Shown here: piece by piece, positions 50,242 to 58,862 of the stretch | Layout of the letters: each line of letters starts with the position of its first letter | Position numbering within the stretch: position 1 is the stretch's first letter | Assembly: GCA_016709965.1 (NCBI GenBank) | Contig: JADJLT010000006.1 | Coordinates: forward strand, 930,001 to 994,000 | Origin: Betaproteobacteria bacterium | Lineage (GTDB): Bacteria; Pseudomonadota; Gammaproteobacteria; Burkholderiales; Rhodocyclaceae | Direction: 5' to 3' | Length of the DNA stretch: 64,000 bases | Notes under the pieces: model-generated | Seen by the model: the letters and a program-made list of their open reading frames with translations, nothing else | Told to the model about the DNA's origin: nothing | Databases searched by the model: none | Translations under genes and position numbers: made by a program

Positions 50242-50260
50242 TTGTGCAACAGATGCATAA
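50242..50260 (-). repeat. Right 19-bp inverted repeat of the RnlAB islet
   Basis: TTGTGCAACAGATGCATAA on the plus strand, the exact inverse complement of the left repeat. It lies 34 bp upstream of the coiled-coil gene start, so it may also overlap the operon promoter. Confidence 0.85.
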
Positions 50261-50277
50261 TTGCGCTTTTCAAACTA

Positions 50278-50302
50278 AAAACCCGGCACTCGGCCGGGTT
50301 TT
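50278..50302 (-). terminator. Terminator after metY
   Basis: AAAACCCGGC / GCCGGGTTTT arms with a 5-nt loop; the minus strand continues in Ts. 17 bp past the metY stop. Confidence 0.88.
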
Positions 50303-50319
50303 CGTAGAGTACCTTTTGA

Positions 50320-51591
50320 TCAGGCGGCGTTGAGTGCCTGATCGAGATCGGCAATCAGGTCGTCGATATGTTCGATGCCGACCGACAGGCGGATCATATC
50401 TTCGGAGACGCCAGCCTTGGCCATTTCGGCAGCGGACAACTGGCGGTGCGTGGTCGAGGCCGGGTGGCAGGCGAGTGTCTTGCAGTCGCCGATGTTGACC
50501 AGGCGGGTTACCAGTTGCAGGGCGTCCTGGAATTTACCGCCGCCTTCGCTGCCGCCCTTGACGCCAAAGCTGAGGATGCCGGAAGCGCGACCGCCCATGT
50601 ATTTCTGGACCAGCGCGTGGTCCTTGTGGGTGGCCTGACCGGCGTAGTTCACCCAGGTGACTTTTGGGTGGTTTTGCAGGAAGTTGGCGACCTTCAGCGC
50701 GTTGTCGCAGATGCGGTCCATGCGCAGGGCGAGGGTTTCGATGCCTTGCAGGATCATGAAGGCGTTGAACGGGCTGATGGCGGCGCCCATGTTGCGCAGC
50801 GGCACGGTGCGGGCGCGACCGATGTAGGCGGCGGGGCCGAGGGCTTCGGTGTAGATCACGCCGTGGTAGGAAACGTCCGGCTCGTTGAGGCGCTTGAACT
50901 TGGTTTTGTGTTCGGCCCAGGGGAACTTGCCGCTGTCGATAATGATGCCGCCGAGGCTGTTGCCGTGGCCGCCGAGGTATTTGGTCAGCGAATGGACGAC
51001 GATGTCGGCGCCGTGCTCGAAGGGGCGGCACAGGTAGGGCGAGGGCACGGTGTTGTCGACGATGACCGGCACGCCGTGCTTGTGGGCAATTTCGGCCAGC
51101 TTTTCGAAGTCGGTGACGTTGCCCAGCGGGTTGCCGACGGATTCGCAGAAGATAGCCTTGGTCTTGGCATCGATCAGTTTCTCGACAGCGGCTGGGTCGT
51201 TGTAGTCGGCAAAGCGGACGTCGATGCCGTACTGCGGGAAGGTATGGGCGAACAGGTTGTAGGTGCCGCCGTAGAGCGTGCTCGACGAGATGATGTTGTC
51301 ACCAGCCTCGGCAATAGTCTGGATCGACGCGGTGATCGCCGCCATGCCCGAAGCCATGGCCAGGCCGGCGATGCCGCCTTCCATCGCGGCGACGCGCTTT
51401 TCCAGCACGTCCTGCGTCGGGTTCATGATGCGCGTGTAGATGTTACCGGCAACCTTGAGGTCAAAAAGATCGGCGCCGTGCTGGGTGTCGTCGAAAGCGT
51501 AAGAGGTGGTCTGGTAAATCGGCACCGCCACGGCCTTGGTGGTCGGGTCGGGCGAATAGCCGCCATGGACGGCAATGGTTTCGATCTTCAT
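50320..51591 (-). CDS. metY: O-acetylhomoserine sulfhydrylase (aminocarboxypropyltransferase)
   Basis: 423 aa. PLP-dependent Cys/Met metabolism family: TIAVHGGYSPDPTTKAVAVP, VPIYQTTSYAF, YTRIMNPTQDVLEKRVAAME, VVHSLTKYLGGHGNSLGG with the PLP lysine, and CHPASTTHRQLSAAE. It makes homocysteine from O-acetylhomoserine and sulfide in methionine synthesis. AGAGAG site before the ATG. Confidence 0.95.
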   Translation of the reverse strand: MKIETIAVHGGYSPDPTTKAVAVPIYQTTSYAFDDTQHGADLFDLKVAGNIYTRIMNPTQDVLEKRVAAMEGGIAGLAMASGMAAITASIQTIAEAGDNIISSSTLYGGTYNLFAHTFPQYGIDVRFADYNDPAAVEKLIDAKTKAIFCESVGNPLGNVTDFEKLAEIAHKHGVPVIVDNTVPSPYLCRPFEHGADIVVHSLTKYLGGHGNSLGGIIIDSGKFPWAEHKTKFKRLNEPDVSYHGVIYTEALGPAAYIGRARTVPLRNMGAAISPFNAFMILQGIETLALRMDRICDNALKVANFLQNHPKVTWVNYAGQATHKDHALVQKYMGGRASGILSFGVKGGSEGGGKFQDALQLVTRLVNIGDCKTLACHPASTTHRQLSAAEMAKAGVSEDMIRLSVGIEHIDDLIADLDQALNAA

Positions 51592-51656
51592 GCGTGTCTC
51601 TCTTTTGTTTTGTGGGTTAAAAGTGAAGTCTAGCAGGCGTTGAAGGCGGCCGGTGC

Positions 51657-53570
51657 TTAACTATGCTCGTCAGATTCCGGCTCGGTTTGACGCGCCGCTT
51701 TGATCAGGAATCGGCCGGGATCGAGTGCGTCGACGAGGTCGCGCTCGAGCGGTAGCGGCGCGCCTTCGAGCTGGCTGACGAGCAGCTCGGCCATCAGCGC
51801 CGACCAGACAATGCCGCGTGCGCCGAAGCCTTGCATGCAGTAAAGGCCGGGCTGGCGGGGGATGTTATGCAGGCGGGTGTTGGGCGTGGCGGCCATGCTG
51901 TCCGGCACGGCGCCGACGATGGGCAGGCGGTCCGGTGACATCGGGCGAAAACCGACGCGGCCGTGCAGCGTGGTGGGGTCAAGGCCGGCGGCGAAATCGG
52001 GCAGGGTCAGGCGCAGGCGGGCGAGGTTGTCACTGTGGTCACTTTCTCGTTCGGCGGTGTCGTCGTCTTCATAGGACAGCGAAGCACCAATCAACTGGAT
52101 GCCATCGATTTCCGGCATGGCGTAGCCGATCTGGAAGAGGACGGCATTGAGCGGGTTGCCGCTTGCAGCGGGCAAATGGCTGACTTGCCCACGGCCCGAG
52201 CGTTGTGGCAGCCAGGCGAATTGCTTGAAACGGGGCGCCGCGGCACCGCTAGCCATGATCAGCACGGGTGCTTCGGCCAGCACGTTGCCGTCAACGTCGA
52301 GCGCCTGCCATTCCGTTTTTGGCCGAATTATCCGGTTGACCGTAGCATTGAAGCGAACCGTGACTTTTTCGGGAAAAGCGGCCAGCGCGGCGCGGCAGAC
52401 GGATGGTGGCTGCACCCAGCCACCGCTCGGGAACCACCAGCCACCGATATCAACTGGCTGACCAAGGTGGCGGCTGGCCTCCTCTTTTTCTACAAACTGA
52501 AGCACTTCGGGCGGGAAGCCCAGTTGCTCGACGGCGCGGCGCTGCTGTGCTTCATGCTCCGGTTCGCGGGCCAGATGCAGCACGCCACAGGGTGACCAGC
52601 GGGCCTCTGGCAAGCTGGCGAGCAGGGCGCGGGTGGCGAGAAATCCGGCGCGGGTGAGGCGGGAAAGGCGATTGTCGTCGGCGCTGGGCAAGGGGCGCAG
52701 CATACCGGCCAGATTGCTGGAGGCGCCTGTACCGGGCTCTGCGGACTGCTCCAGTACAGTGACTTGCCAGCCGGCAGTGGCCAGCGCGTGAGCTGTTGTG
52801 CTGCCGGCAATGCCAGCGCCGATGACGATGGCCCGGCGATCCGTCGGCGCGACATGGCGATCTGGGCGGCGTGAACGAAACCGGCCGACCAGCATCTGCC
52901 GCTTGCCGACCGGGCCGGGGCGTTTTTCCACGTCGAATTCGGCATCCTTGAGCGCTTGCCGGACATGGCCGGCAACCGTCCACGTCGCCAGGGTTGCGCC
53001 CGGTGCCGTTAGCCTGGCCAGGCCTTTACAGAAATGCGGCGACCACAGCTCGGGGTTCTTGGGCGGGGAAAAGCCGTCGAGGAAAAAAGCATCGACTGAC
53101 GCGTCGACCGTACGGAGTTGGGTCGCAGCGTCACCGAAGATCAGCGTCAGGATGACTTGGCCGCCATCCAGATGCAGACGGTGCATGCCCGGCGTCAGTG
53201 GCGGCCAGTGCTTTTGCAGTTCCGCCGCCAGTTCGCCGAATTCCGGCCAGGCTTGCTGGCAGGTGGCGAGGTCTTCCACGGTCAACGGGAATTTTTCAAA
53301 AGAAATGAAATGTAGTCGTCGACAGCGCTGCGGGTCGGCGCGCCAGGCTTGCCAGGTGGCGAGAAAATTCAGGCCAGTCCCGAAACCGGTTTCGAGAATG
53401 ACGAAGCGGTCTTTGCCCTGCCAGCGCTGCGGCAGTTCGTTGCCACCGAGAAACACATGCCGGGCCTGCGTCGGGCCACCGAGGGCGGAGTGATAAACGT
53501 CGTCAAAGGCAGCAGAGTAGGGCGTGCCGTAGGCGACGAACTCGATCCTGGCGGGCTGCAGTTTTTCCAC
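51657..53570 (-). CDS. mnmC: Bifunctional tRNA mnm5s2U biosynthesis protein MnmC
   Basis: 637 aa from a GTG at 53570 (VEKLQPARIEFVAYGTPYSA); the frame is open to 53684 but that part is unlike MnmC. The N-terminal methyltransferase (MnmC2) shows VILETGFGTGLNFLATWQAW and DAFFLDGFSPPKNPELW. The C-terminal FAD oxidoreductase (MnmC1) shows AIVIGAGIAGSTTAHALATA and QGFGARGIVWSALMAELL. It finishes the wobble uridine modification. Start and upstream stop overlap (TAGTG). An exact dispersed motif lies inside, in codons for TVNRII. Confidence 0.94.
   Translation of the reverse strand: MEKLQPARIEFVAYGTPYSAAFDDVYHSALGGPTQARHVFLGGNELPQRWQGKDRFVILETGFGTGLNFLATWQAWRADPQRCRRLHFISFEKFPLTVEDLATCQQAWPEFGELAAELQKHWPPLTPGMHRLHLDGGQVILTLIFGDAATQLRTVDASVDAFFLDGFSPPKNPELWSPHFCKGLARLTAPGATLATWTVAGHVRQALKDAEFDVEKRPGPVGKRQMLVGRFRSRRPDRHVAPTDRRAIVIGAGIAGSTTAHALATAGWQVTVLEQSAEPGTGASSNLAGMLRPLPSADDNRLSRLTRAGFLATRALLASLPEARWSPCGVLHLAREPEHEAQQRRAVEQLGFPPEVLQFVEKEEASRHLGQPVDIGGWWFPSGGWVQPPSVCRAALAAFPEKVTVRFNATVNRIIRPKTEWQALDVDGNVLAEAPVLIMASGAAAPRFKQFAWLPQRSGRGQVSHLPAASGNPLNAVLFQIGYAMPEIDGIQLIGASLSYEDDDTAERESDHSDNLARLRLTLPDFAAGLDPTTLHGRVGFRPMSPDRLPIVGAVPDSMAATPNTRLHNIPRQPGLYCMQGFGARGIVWSALMAELLVSQLEGAPLPLERDLVDALDPGRFLIKAARQTEPESDEHS
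52331..52342 (+). repeat. Dispersed motif exact copy inside mnmC
   Basis: TCCGGTTGACCG preceded by GAATTA, in minus-strand codons for TVNRI. With the yqhD copy it shows that the motif is not confined to intergenic DNA. Confidence 0.7.
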
Positions 53571-54064
53571 TAATGCAGGCGCGAGTGCTGGCCTGTGGAG
53601 GGAGTTGGGCTGGCGGCCGTCGAGGTATAGTCGAGCGCCAGATTCCATTGCGCATGCTCGGCACCAGCACGCAACATGGCGCATAACGCCTGCAGCAAAT
53701 CGGGGGGCAGACCGAGCTGGAAACTGCGCTCGCGGCCTTCGCGGAACGTCAGGTTGTACGTGCCGTCGCTCAGCGTGTCGAACTTGACTTCGTTAGTCAG
53801 CAGCGGTGTCGAGCCCAGTGGGTAGGTGGCATTTTCGTCAGCGAAGGGCTGCTCGAAACTGGCGGCTTCAGCCGGCGGAGTTTCCCCAACAACCGGCTGC
53901 GGTGCCCCTTGTTTGCCGATCAACCCGGCCAGATGCGGCCAGAGTTCGCGGAGGAAGCGTCGCGTAAACCAGATGCGGTATTCCTCGTCAGCCTGCGTGG
54001 CGATTCGCAGGATCAGGCGATCCTGGAGGTGGTCGTTGGCGATTTGCAGCTGACGGATTTGCAT
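53570..54064 (-). CDS. Hypothetical protein, coupled to mnmC
   Basis: 164 aa. MQIRQLQIANDHLQDRLILR at the start, a charged, probably soluble protein; middle GTYNLTFREGRERSFQLGLP, then LLQALCAMLRAGAEHAQWNL. No domain recognised. Its stop overlaps the mnmC start, so they are translated together; a role in RNA modification cannot be claimed. Confidence 0.7.
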   Translation of the reverse strand: MQIRQLQIANDHLQDRLILRIATQADEEYRIWFTRRFLRELWPHLAGLIGKQGAPQPVVGETPPAEAASFEQPFADENATYPLGSTPLLTNEVKFDTLSDGTYNLTFREGRERSFQLGLPPDLLQALCAMLRAGAEHAQWNLALDYTSTAASPTPSTGQHSRLH

Positions 54065-54091
54065 CAGAAATTACCGGGAAAGCTTGATGCG

Positions 54092-54183
54092 TGAGCGAGC
54101 GCAGCCAAGACAAGGCGTACGGTTCCGCCGCATAGCAGCGCTATGCAAGGTGCCGTGCAACGCAGTATTGGCAAGCGCAGCCA
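54092..54183. repeat. Extragenic stem-loop element (REP-like)
   Basis: GAGCGCAGCCA near the left end and AAGCGCAGCCA at the right end form a direct repeat around a central hairpin GCATAGC-AGC-GCTATGC (54130-54146), with weaker pairing of GCGTACGG and CCGTGCAACGC around it. It lies just past the lysS stop. It looks like the imperfect palindromic extragenic elements common in proteobacteria; a second copy was not seen in this window. Confidence 0.45.
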
Positions 54184-54187
54184 CGTA

Positions 54188-55702
54188 TCACTCAGGGCGC
54201 ATGGAGGGGAAAAGGATGACATCCCGAATCGCCGCCGCATCGGTCAGCAGCATGATCAGTCGATCAATCCCGATCCCACAGCCACCGGTTGGCGGCAGGC
54301 CGTATTCCAGCGCGCGAATGAAATCGGCGTCGTAATACATTGCCTCTTCGTCGCCAGCATCCTTGGCCTTCATCTGTTCCTGGAAGCGCGCTGCCTGGTC
54401 TTCCGCATCATTCAACTCGGAGAAACCATTGGCGATTTCACGCCCGACAATGAACAGCTCAAAGCGTTCCGTAATCTCCGGATTCGTATCGGAAGCACGG
54501 GCCAGCGGCGAGACTTCGACCGGGTAATCGATGATGAAGGTCGGTTCCCAGCACTGGGCTTCGGCACAGGCTTCGAAAAGCTGCAATTGCAGGCTGCCCA
54601 GTCCGCCTGCCTTGACCGGCTCGCCGAAGTGCTTGATCTTGGTTTTGAGGAAATCGGTGTCGGCCAACTCGGCATCGGAGAATTCCGGATGCTGGCGCTG
54701 GATAGCCTGGTTGATGGTCAGGCGATGGAAAGGCTTGGAGAGGTCAAGTTCGCGGCCCTGATAGACGAAGACTTCCTTGCCCAGCGCCTCGCGGGCGGTG
54801 TGGCGGAGCAGGCCTTCGGTGAAATCCATCAGCGTGTGGTAATTCGCGTACGCCTCGTAGAATTCCATCATCGTGAATTCCGGGTTATGGCGCGGACTCA
54901 AACCTTCGTTGCGGAAGTTGCGGTTGATTTCGAAGACCTTCTCGAAACCGCCAACGACCAGGCGCTTCAGGTAGAGCTCCGGGGCGATGCGCAGGAACTG
55001 CTGCATGTCGAGCGCGTTGTGGTGCGTGACGAAAGGCTTGGCCGAGGCGCCACCGGGGATCGGATGCATCATCGGCGTTTCGACTTCCATGAAACCGTGG
55101 CCGGTCATGAAATTGCGGATCGACGACACGATGGCCGAACGGGCGCGGAAGGTGAAGCGAGTTTCCTCGTTCATGATCAGGTCGACGTAACGCTGGCGAT
55201 ACTTCATTTCCTGGTCAGCCAGGCCATGGAACTTGTCCGGCAGCGGGCGCAGCGACTTGGTCAGCAGGCGGATTTCGGCGGCCTGGATGGACAGCTCGCC
55301 GGTCTTGGTCTTCATCAGGCTACCGGTGACGCCAATGATGTCGCCCAGATCCCAGGTCTTGAAGTCGGCATAGACCTCTTCGCCGACGCGGTCGCGGGTG
55401 ATGTACAGCTGGATGCGACCCGACAGGTCCTGAATGGTGGCGAAGGATGCCTTGCCCATGACGCGCTTGAGCATCATGCGGCCGGCGAGCTTGACTTCAA
55501 CTGGCAGCTCTGCGAGTTCTTCAGTCGTCTTCTCACCATAGCCTTCGAGGACTTTGGCAGCGGTGTTCTCACGCTGGAAGTCGTTCGGGAAGGCTTTCCC
55601 GGTCTTGCGCCACTCGGCCAGTTTGGCGCGGCGCTCGGCGATAAGCTGGTTTTCGTCCTGCTGAACCGGCGCTTGCTGTTCGGTATTGTCGGTGGTGGCC
55701 AT
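54188..55702 (-). CDS. lysS: Lysyl-tRNA synthetase (class II)
   Basis: 504 aa. N-terminal OB fold (VKLAGRMMLKRVMGKASFAT, GDIIGVTGSLMKTKTGELSI), motif 2 EINRNFRNEGLSPRHNPEFT and motif 3 LEYGLPPTGGCGIGIDRLIM. It charges tRNA-Lys in the cytosol. AAGGA-type site upstream. Confidence 0.97.
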   Translation of the reverse strand: MATTDNTEQQAPVQQDENQLIAERRAKLAEWRKTGKAFPNDFQRENTAAKVLEGYGEKTTEELAELPVEVKLAGRMMLKRVMGKASFATIQDLSGRIQLYITRDRVGEEVYADFKTWDLGDIIGVTGSLMKTKTGELSIQAAEIRLLTKSLRPLPDKFHGLADQEMKYRQRYVDLIMNEETRFTFRARSAIVSSIRNFMTGHGFMEVETPMMHPIPGGASAKPFVTHHNALDMQQFLRIAPELYLKRLVVGGFEKVFEINRNFRNEGLSPRHNPEFTMMEFYEAYANYHTLMDFTEGLLRHTAREALGKEVFVYQGRELDLSKPFHRLTINQAIQRQHPEFSDAELADTDFLKTKIKHFGEPVKAGGLGSLQLQLFEACAEAQCWEPTFIIDYPVEVSPLARASDTNPEITERFELFIVGREIANGFSELNDAEDQAARFQEQMKAKDAGDEEAMYYDADFIRALEYGLPPTGGCGIGIDRLIMLLTDAAAIRDVILFPSMRPE

Positions 55703-56150
55703 GAGGGAAGATCCTTCAAAAATGGGGTTTGCTGCGGTCGACCGCGTAAAACACTGAATTTTCGCCGATTTAGGGGGTGCCCGACAAGGATCATTGATAC
55801 GCGGGCTTGGTCTCCGGGACGAGCGCCTGCGCTGCGCGATGCGCCGATGTAAGCGATTGGCAAGCGGCAGCCTACGAGAATTTGATCAAATTGGCTTTTG
55901 CGGCCGGCTTCGGCTGGGGGAATGGCCCACGAGGGGCGGATATGAGCCGGAAGGTGGCTGCTACGGTCAACTGGAAAAAGCGACCAAAATCCGAATTTCC
56001 GTGATTGCTACCTTTGGGCAAATAACAGCTATCCGAGTAATTACCCAGACCCGGTAATGAATCGGCGCGTTCTCTCAGTGCACCAACAAGGGCATAATCT
56101 TCATGCGGGAGACTGTGTGAAGCGACCTGCCAACGAAGAGAGAACAATAG
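55703..56150. other. Intergenic region between lysS and a secreted-protein gene
   Basis: About 450 bp of divergent upstream DNA. It holds a dispersed motif variant (55964-55975) and, near 55736, GCGGTCGACCGC, a palindrome loosely like the motif core. No convincing gene. Confidence 0.55.
55964..55975 (-). repeat. Dispersed motif variant (TCCAGTTGACCG)
   Basis: One mismatch on the minus strand, with the A/T arm GATTTTGGTCGCTTTTTCC intact. It lies in the divergent lysS upstream region. Confidence 0.65.
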
Positions 56151-56504
56151 ATGCGTTTCAGAAATCCATTACCAACGATAGCCGTGCTCTGCGCCACCGT
56201 GCTCAGCGGCCCATCGACGGCAGCCGGCCTGAATGTGCTGGGCTTCGATGACATGAGTTGCGCTGCGTGGACTAAATCCAAAGACGATCCCGATCTGCGC
56301 ACAAGCTATATCGTCTGGGTGCGCGGATTCCTGACCGGGCACAACTACGCGGCGCCCAATCAGCAGGTATCGACCATTTCCAGCGGTACCGTGGAAATAA
56401 AACTGGACCAGTTCTGCAGACGAAACGCTGGTGGATTGTTCAGCGATGCGGCCATGCGCATGAGTGACGAGCTGTCAGGGCGGAATCAGCCGATCCGGAA
56501 ATAA
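56151..56504 (+). CDS. Small secreted protein of unknown function
   Basis: 117 aa with a signal peptide (LPTIAVLCATVLSGPSTAAG). The mature part has DDMSCAAWTKSKDD, YIVWVRGFLTGHNYA and LDQFCRRNAGGLFSDAAMRM, a pattern seen in small periplasmic proteins of the HdeA/Rap1a-like size class with a single disulfide. No function assigned. Confidence 0.7.
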   Translation: MRFRNPLPTIAVLCATVLSGPSTAAGLNVLGFDDMSCAAWTKSKDDPDLRTSYIVWVRGFLTGHNYAAPNQQVSTISSGTVEIKLDQFCRRNAGGLFSDAAMRMSDELSGRNQPIRK

Positions 56505-56620
56505 TGGCTTGTGGAATCTGGCTTCGCAGCTTAATGGAAAGCCATTCAATATTGGTACTGAACGGTGATGCTGACAAGCGAAAAGTCAGGCAGCGTTATC
56601 CCGGATAATCGGGGATTCCA

Positions 56621-56632
56621 CGGTCAACCGGA
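56621..56632 (-). repeat. Dispersed motif copy (TCCGGTTGACCG)
   Basis: Exact core on the minus strand with TCCCAATATTTTCC beside it, between convergent genes. Confidence 0.85.
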
Positions 56633-56682
56633 AAATATTGGGAAAAACGAAATTTTTCTCAGCTAGCCAGGCGCGCAGCCAT

Positions 56683-57993
56683 CTACCCGCCATTGTATTG
56701 AGACACGCTGCGCGTACGCAGCACCTTGGCCTTTGCTGCGAGAAGCTCGGCATGTTTTTGCAATGCCGGCTCGATGATGGCCGGTTCGATCACTTCCAGT
56801 AACGCCTCACAACTTGGGTATTCCAGCGGATCAAGAACCCAGTTGTACTTGACCCATAAGTCCTTGAGCATCGGGAAGGCGTCTTCGCCCTCGGCGATGA
56901 TGGGCACCAGCGGAACCATGTAGTCGGGCACGATGGCCTGCAATTCGAGCGGACTGGAACGCGGATTGGTGATGTCGGCAATGATAAATCGGCTGAGTCC
57001 GGCGAGTGTCCGAATGGTTTCCGTCAGATCACGTTCCTGCGGTTTGTCAAAGTCGAAGATCATTGGCAGGTAACCGCGTTCGCGCAGTCCGGAACGCAGC
57101 GCATCAAGCACCGCCTTTCGCTCGGCGGTGAAGCGGCCAAGGATCAGCACCCCTTTTTTGCATACCGTGTCGAGTACACCTCGAATTTTGGGGTTGTTGA
57201 GCAACATATAAACAAATTGGGCAACCTCGATATTGTCCACCGCCACGTCGGGCTGCCCACTTGGCGTGACAATCAGATCCTGGCGCAAACCGTCGTCTTC
57301 GTTGAACTGGACATCCCAGGCCGAGATGCCATAAACCCGGCAGCCACACAGATTGGTTCCCCGCAGGTCGGCGCCAACGAGGTTGGCACCCGATAGATCA
57401 GCGCCACTCAGGTTGGCTCCCTGCAGCGAGGCGTGGGTGAGATTGGCATCGCGCAGGTCGGCGTTGGAGAGATCGGCGCCATTCAGGCAGGCAGCGCCGA
57501 GATTGGCACCCGTTAAATCTGCGTCCACAAGCTGTGCATGGGTCAGGTCGGCACCGCGCAGGTCGGCTTCCATCAGACGGGCAGCAGTGAAACGTGCATC
57601 GCGCAGGCTGGCGCCTTGCAGTTTTGCACCTTTCATCGCCATCCACTGCAGGTGCTCGGTATTGAACACAGCATGATCGAAACGAACGCCACGCAAGTCC
57701 GCGTAACCTAGCACCACATCGGTGAACGTCCCGCCACGCAAATCGATGGCCGGTGCAGTCAGCGAGCGAATGTAGTCGCCTTTGCCCCAAAGGCCATGTT
57801 TGCCGCTCCCCGTCCCTTTGGCATGCTGAACGTAGTCGGCTTGCTGCCCTAACTTGTATTCGCTCCAAGCAGACAGTGCAATTTCCCGCTGTTCATGGCG
57901 GATCGGCGATTTGATCAAGACCTGAAAGGCTTCCAGATCCAATGTGCTGCCTTGGAAGTTTCCGGAACTGGACGATGTGCTCGAATCGGTCAT
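56683..57993 (-). CDS. Pentapeptide-repeat protein with C-terminal TIR-like domain
   Basis: 436 aa from the ATG at 57993 (a TTG at 58023 is also in frame). Residues about 82-220 are pentapeptide repeats (GADLSNADLRDANLTHASLQ and similar). Residues about 281-400 look like a TIR-like nucleotide-hydrolase fold: GVLILGRFTAERKAVLDALR, a central ETIRTLAGLSRFIIADITNP and SSPLELQAIVPDY with a candidate catalytic glutamate E350. This pairing is found in bacteria and is suspected of signalling or defence, but no substrate is proven. Stand-alone gene, so any partner is unknown. Confidence 0.8.
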   Translation of the reverse strand: MTDSSTSSSSGNFQGSTLDLEAFQVLIKSPIRHEQREIALSAWSEYKLGQQADYVQHAKGTGSGKHGLWGKGDYIRSLTAPAIDLRGGTFTDVVLGYADLRGVRFDHAVFNTEHLQWMAMKGAKLQGASLRDARFTAARLMEADLRGADLTHAQLVDADLTGANLGAACLNGADLSNADLRDANLTHASLQGANLSGADLSGANLVGADLRGTNLCGCRVYGISAWDVQFNEDDGLRQDLIVTPSGQPDVAVDNIEVAQFVYMLLNNPKIRGVLDTVCKKGVLILGRFTAERKAVLDALRSGLRERGYLPMIFDFDKPQERDLTETIRTLAGLSRFIIADITNPRSSPLELQAIVPDYMVPLVPIIAEGEDAFPMLKDLWVKYNWVLDPLEYPSCEALLEVIEPAIIEPALQKHAELLAAKAKVLRTRSVSQYNGG

Positions 57994-58023
57994 GGGCATC
58001 TCTGGAATTGGGTGCGGCGCCAA

Positions 58024-58368
58024 GTGTCAGCAAGTATTTCGATGCGACAGCGGGCAGAGGTTGCGGTCGATTCTACCGTGATGGCGACGGCATTTCCTTT
58101 ACACCGTTAAAGGGGATAAATACGTTTCGCGGAAAATCCGCATCTCCACGGTCAACTGGAAAAAATTGAAAATATGAACGCTCGCTATAAGCCCCGGGCG
58201 AACTCAGTCGGAATTCTTGGTCAGGCGATAATTTGCAGCAGTGATTCAGAAATCAAGGTCAGATCCCTGTTTTTCACAGCCGCCTGCGCTCGGAAGGAGC
58301 GAATAAAATTCATCGCTGCGTTCGGATTCACCGAAACAAGGTAGCGTAGCTTGGCTTCCTCCGATGCG
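58024..58368. other. Intergenic region with possible gene remnant
   Basis: Holds the dispersed motif at 58149 and, on the minus strand at 58221-58400, a stop-free frame ending in FIRSFRAQAAVKNRDLTLIS and LLQIIA. Only 30 codons follow an ATG (58313). It could be a remnant of a lost gene. Confidence 0.35.
58149..58160 (-). repeat. Dispersed motif variant (TCCAGTTGACCG)
   Basis: One mismatch on the minus strand, with CAATTTTTTCC beside it, upstream of the pentapeptide gene. Confidence 0.65.
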
Positions 58369-58839
58369 CTAATTGCTGTGAGAGCGGCATTTTGCAGCGC
58401 CGCCTATAAAAGCCAAACCAACTGTGAGCATCAATAGTGCGGAGGGTTCAGGTACAGCGGGAATTTGGCTGACAACCGTTATGTTGGCGCTCGCAAGCGC
58501 CCCCCCGAGACCTGCCATCAGCTGTGCCGTGCCCAAGCTGAGTGCGCTGACCCTTACGATGCCGGATGTTTCGCCGGTTGGAATTGCCATTGTTGAAAAA
58601 GTATCGAAAACGCTGCGATCTGAGCTGCTTAAGGTAATAAACGTGACTTGGCTCGCAGGAGTATCCAGCAAAACCTGCAGTGGAATTGGTGCGGTTGGCT
58701 CGTTCATGGAGCCAAGAACGCTGTAAGTCGAGCTGATGTTGAAGCCCAAGAGTTCCGCGGCACTTGCTTGGAAGGTACTGAGGCTCAGTGCTGCCAAGAG
58801 TGCAACGGTCACAGAAAGATTCATCAATTTTCGGGGCAT
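58369..58839 (-). CDS. PEP-CTERM sorted secreted protein
   Basis: 156 aa, AAAGGAG ribosome binding site. Signal peptide VTVALLAALSLSTFQASAAE. The C-terminus has VPEPSALLML, a hydrophobic stretch and a basic tail, the PEP-CTERM exosortase signal. The middle (Ig-like, VLLDTPASQVTFITLSSSDR) may be an adhesion-type fold. Exported, then cleaved and released or anchored by exosortase, which is not in this window. Confidence 0.82.
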   Translation of the reverse strand: MPRKLMNLSVTVALLAALSLSTFQASAAELLGFNISSTYSVLGSMNEPTAPIPLQVLLDTPASQVTFITLSSSDRSVFDTFSTMAIPTGETSGIVRVSALSLGTAQLMAGLGGALASANITVVSQIPAVPEPSALLMLTVGLAFIGGAAKCRSHSN

Positions 58840-58862
58840 GGCAATCTCCTTTCAAGCCGGTA

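Noticed and set aside
50368..51633. 421-codon plus-strand frame opposite metY
   Set aside because: Antisense to a conserved PLP enzyme; valine/glycine-rich translation without any recognised motif.
53571..53684. N-terminal extension of mnmC
   Set aside because: Overlaps the upstream gene and has no similarity to MnmC; the coupled GTG at 53570 fits.
55730..55760. GCGGTCGACCGC as a further copy of the dispersed motif
   Set aside because: Only the inner palindrome matches; the T-rich arm is missing, so it was not counted.
54143..55852. 569-codon plus-strand frame opposite lysS
   Set aside because: Antisense to lysS, whose class II motifs are complete.
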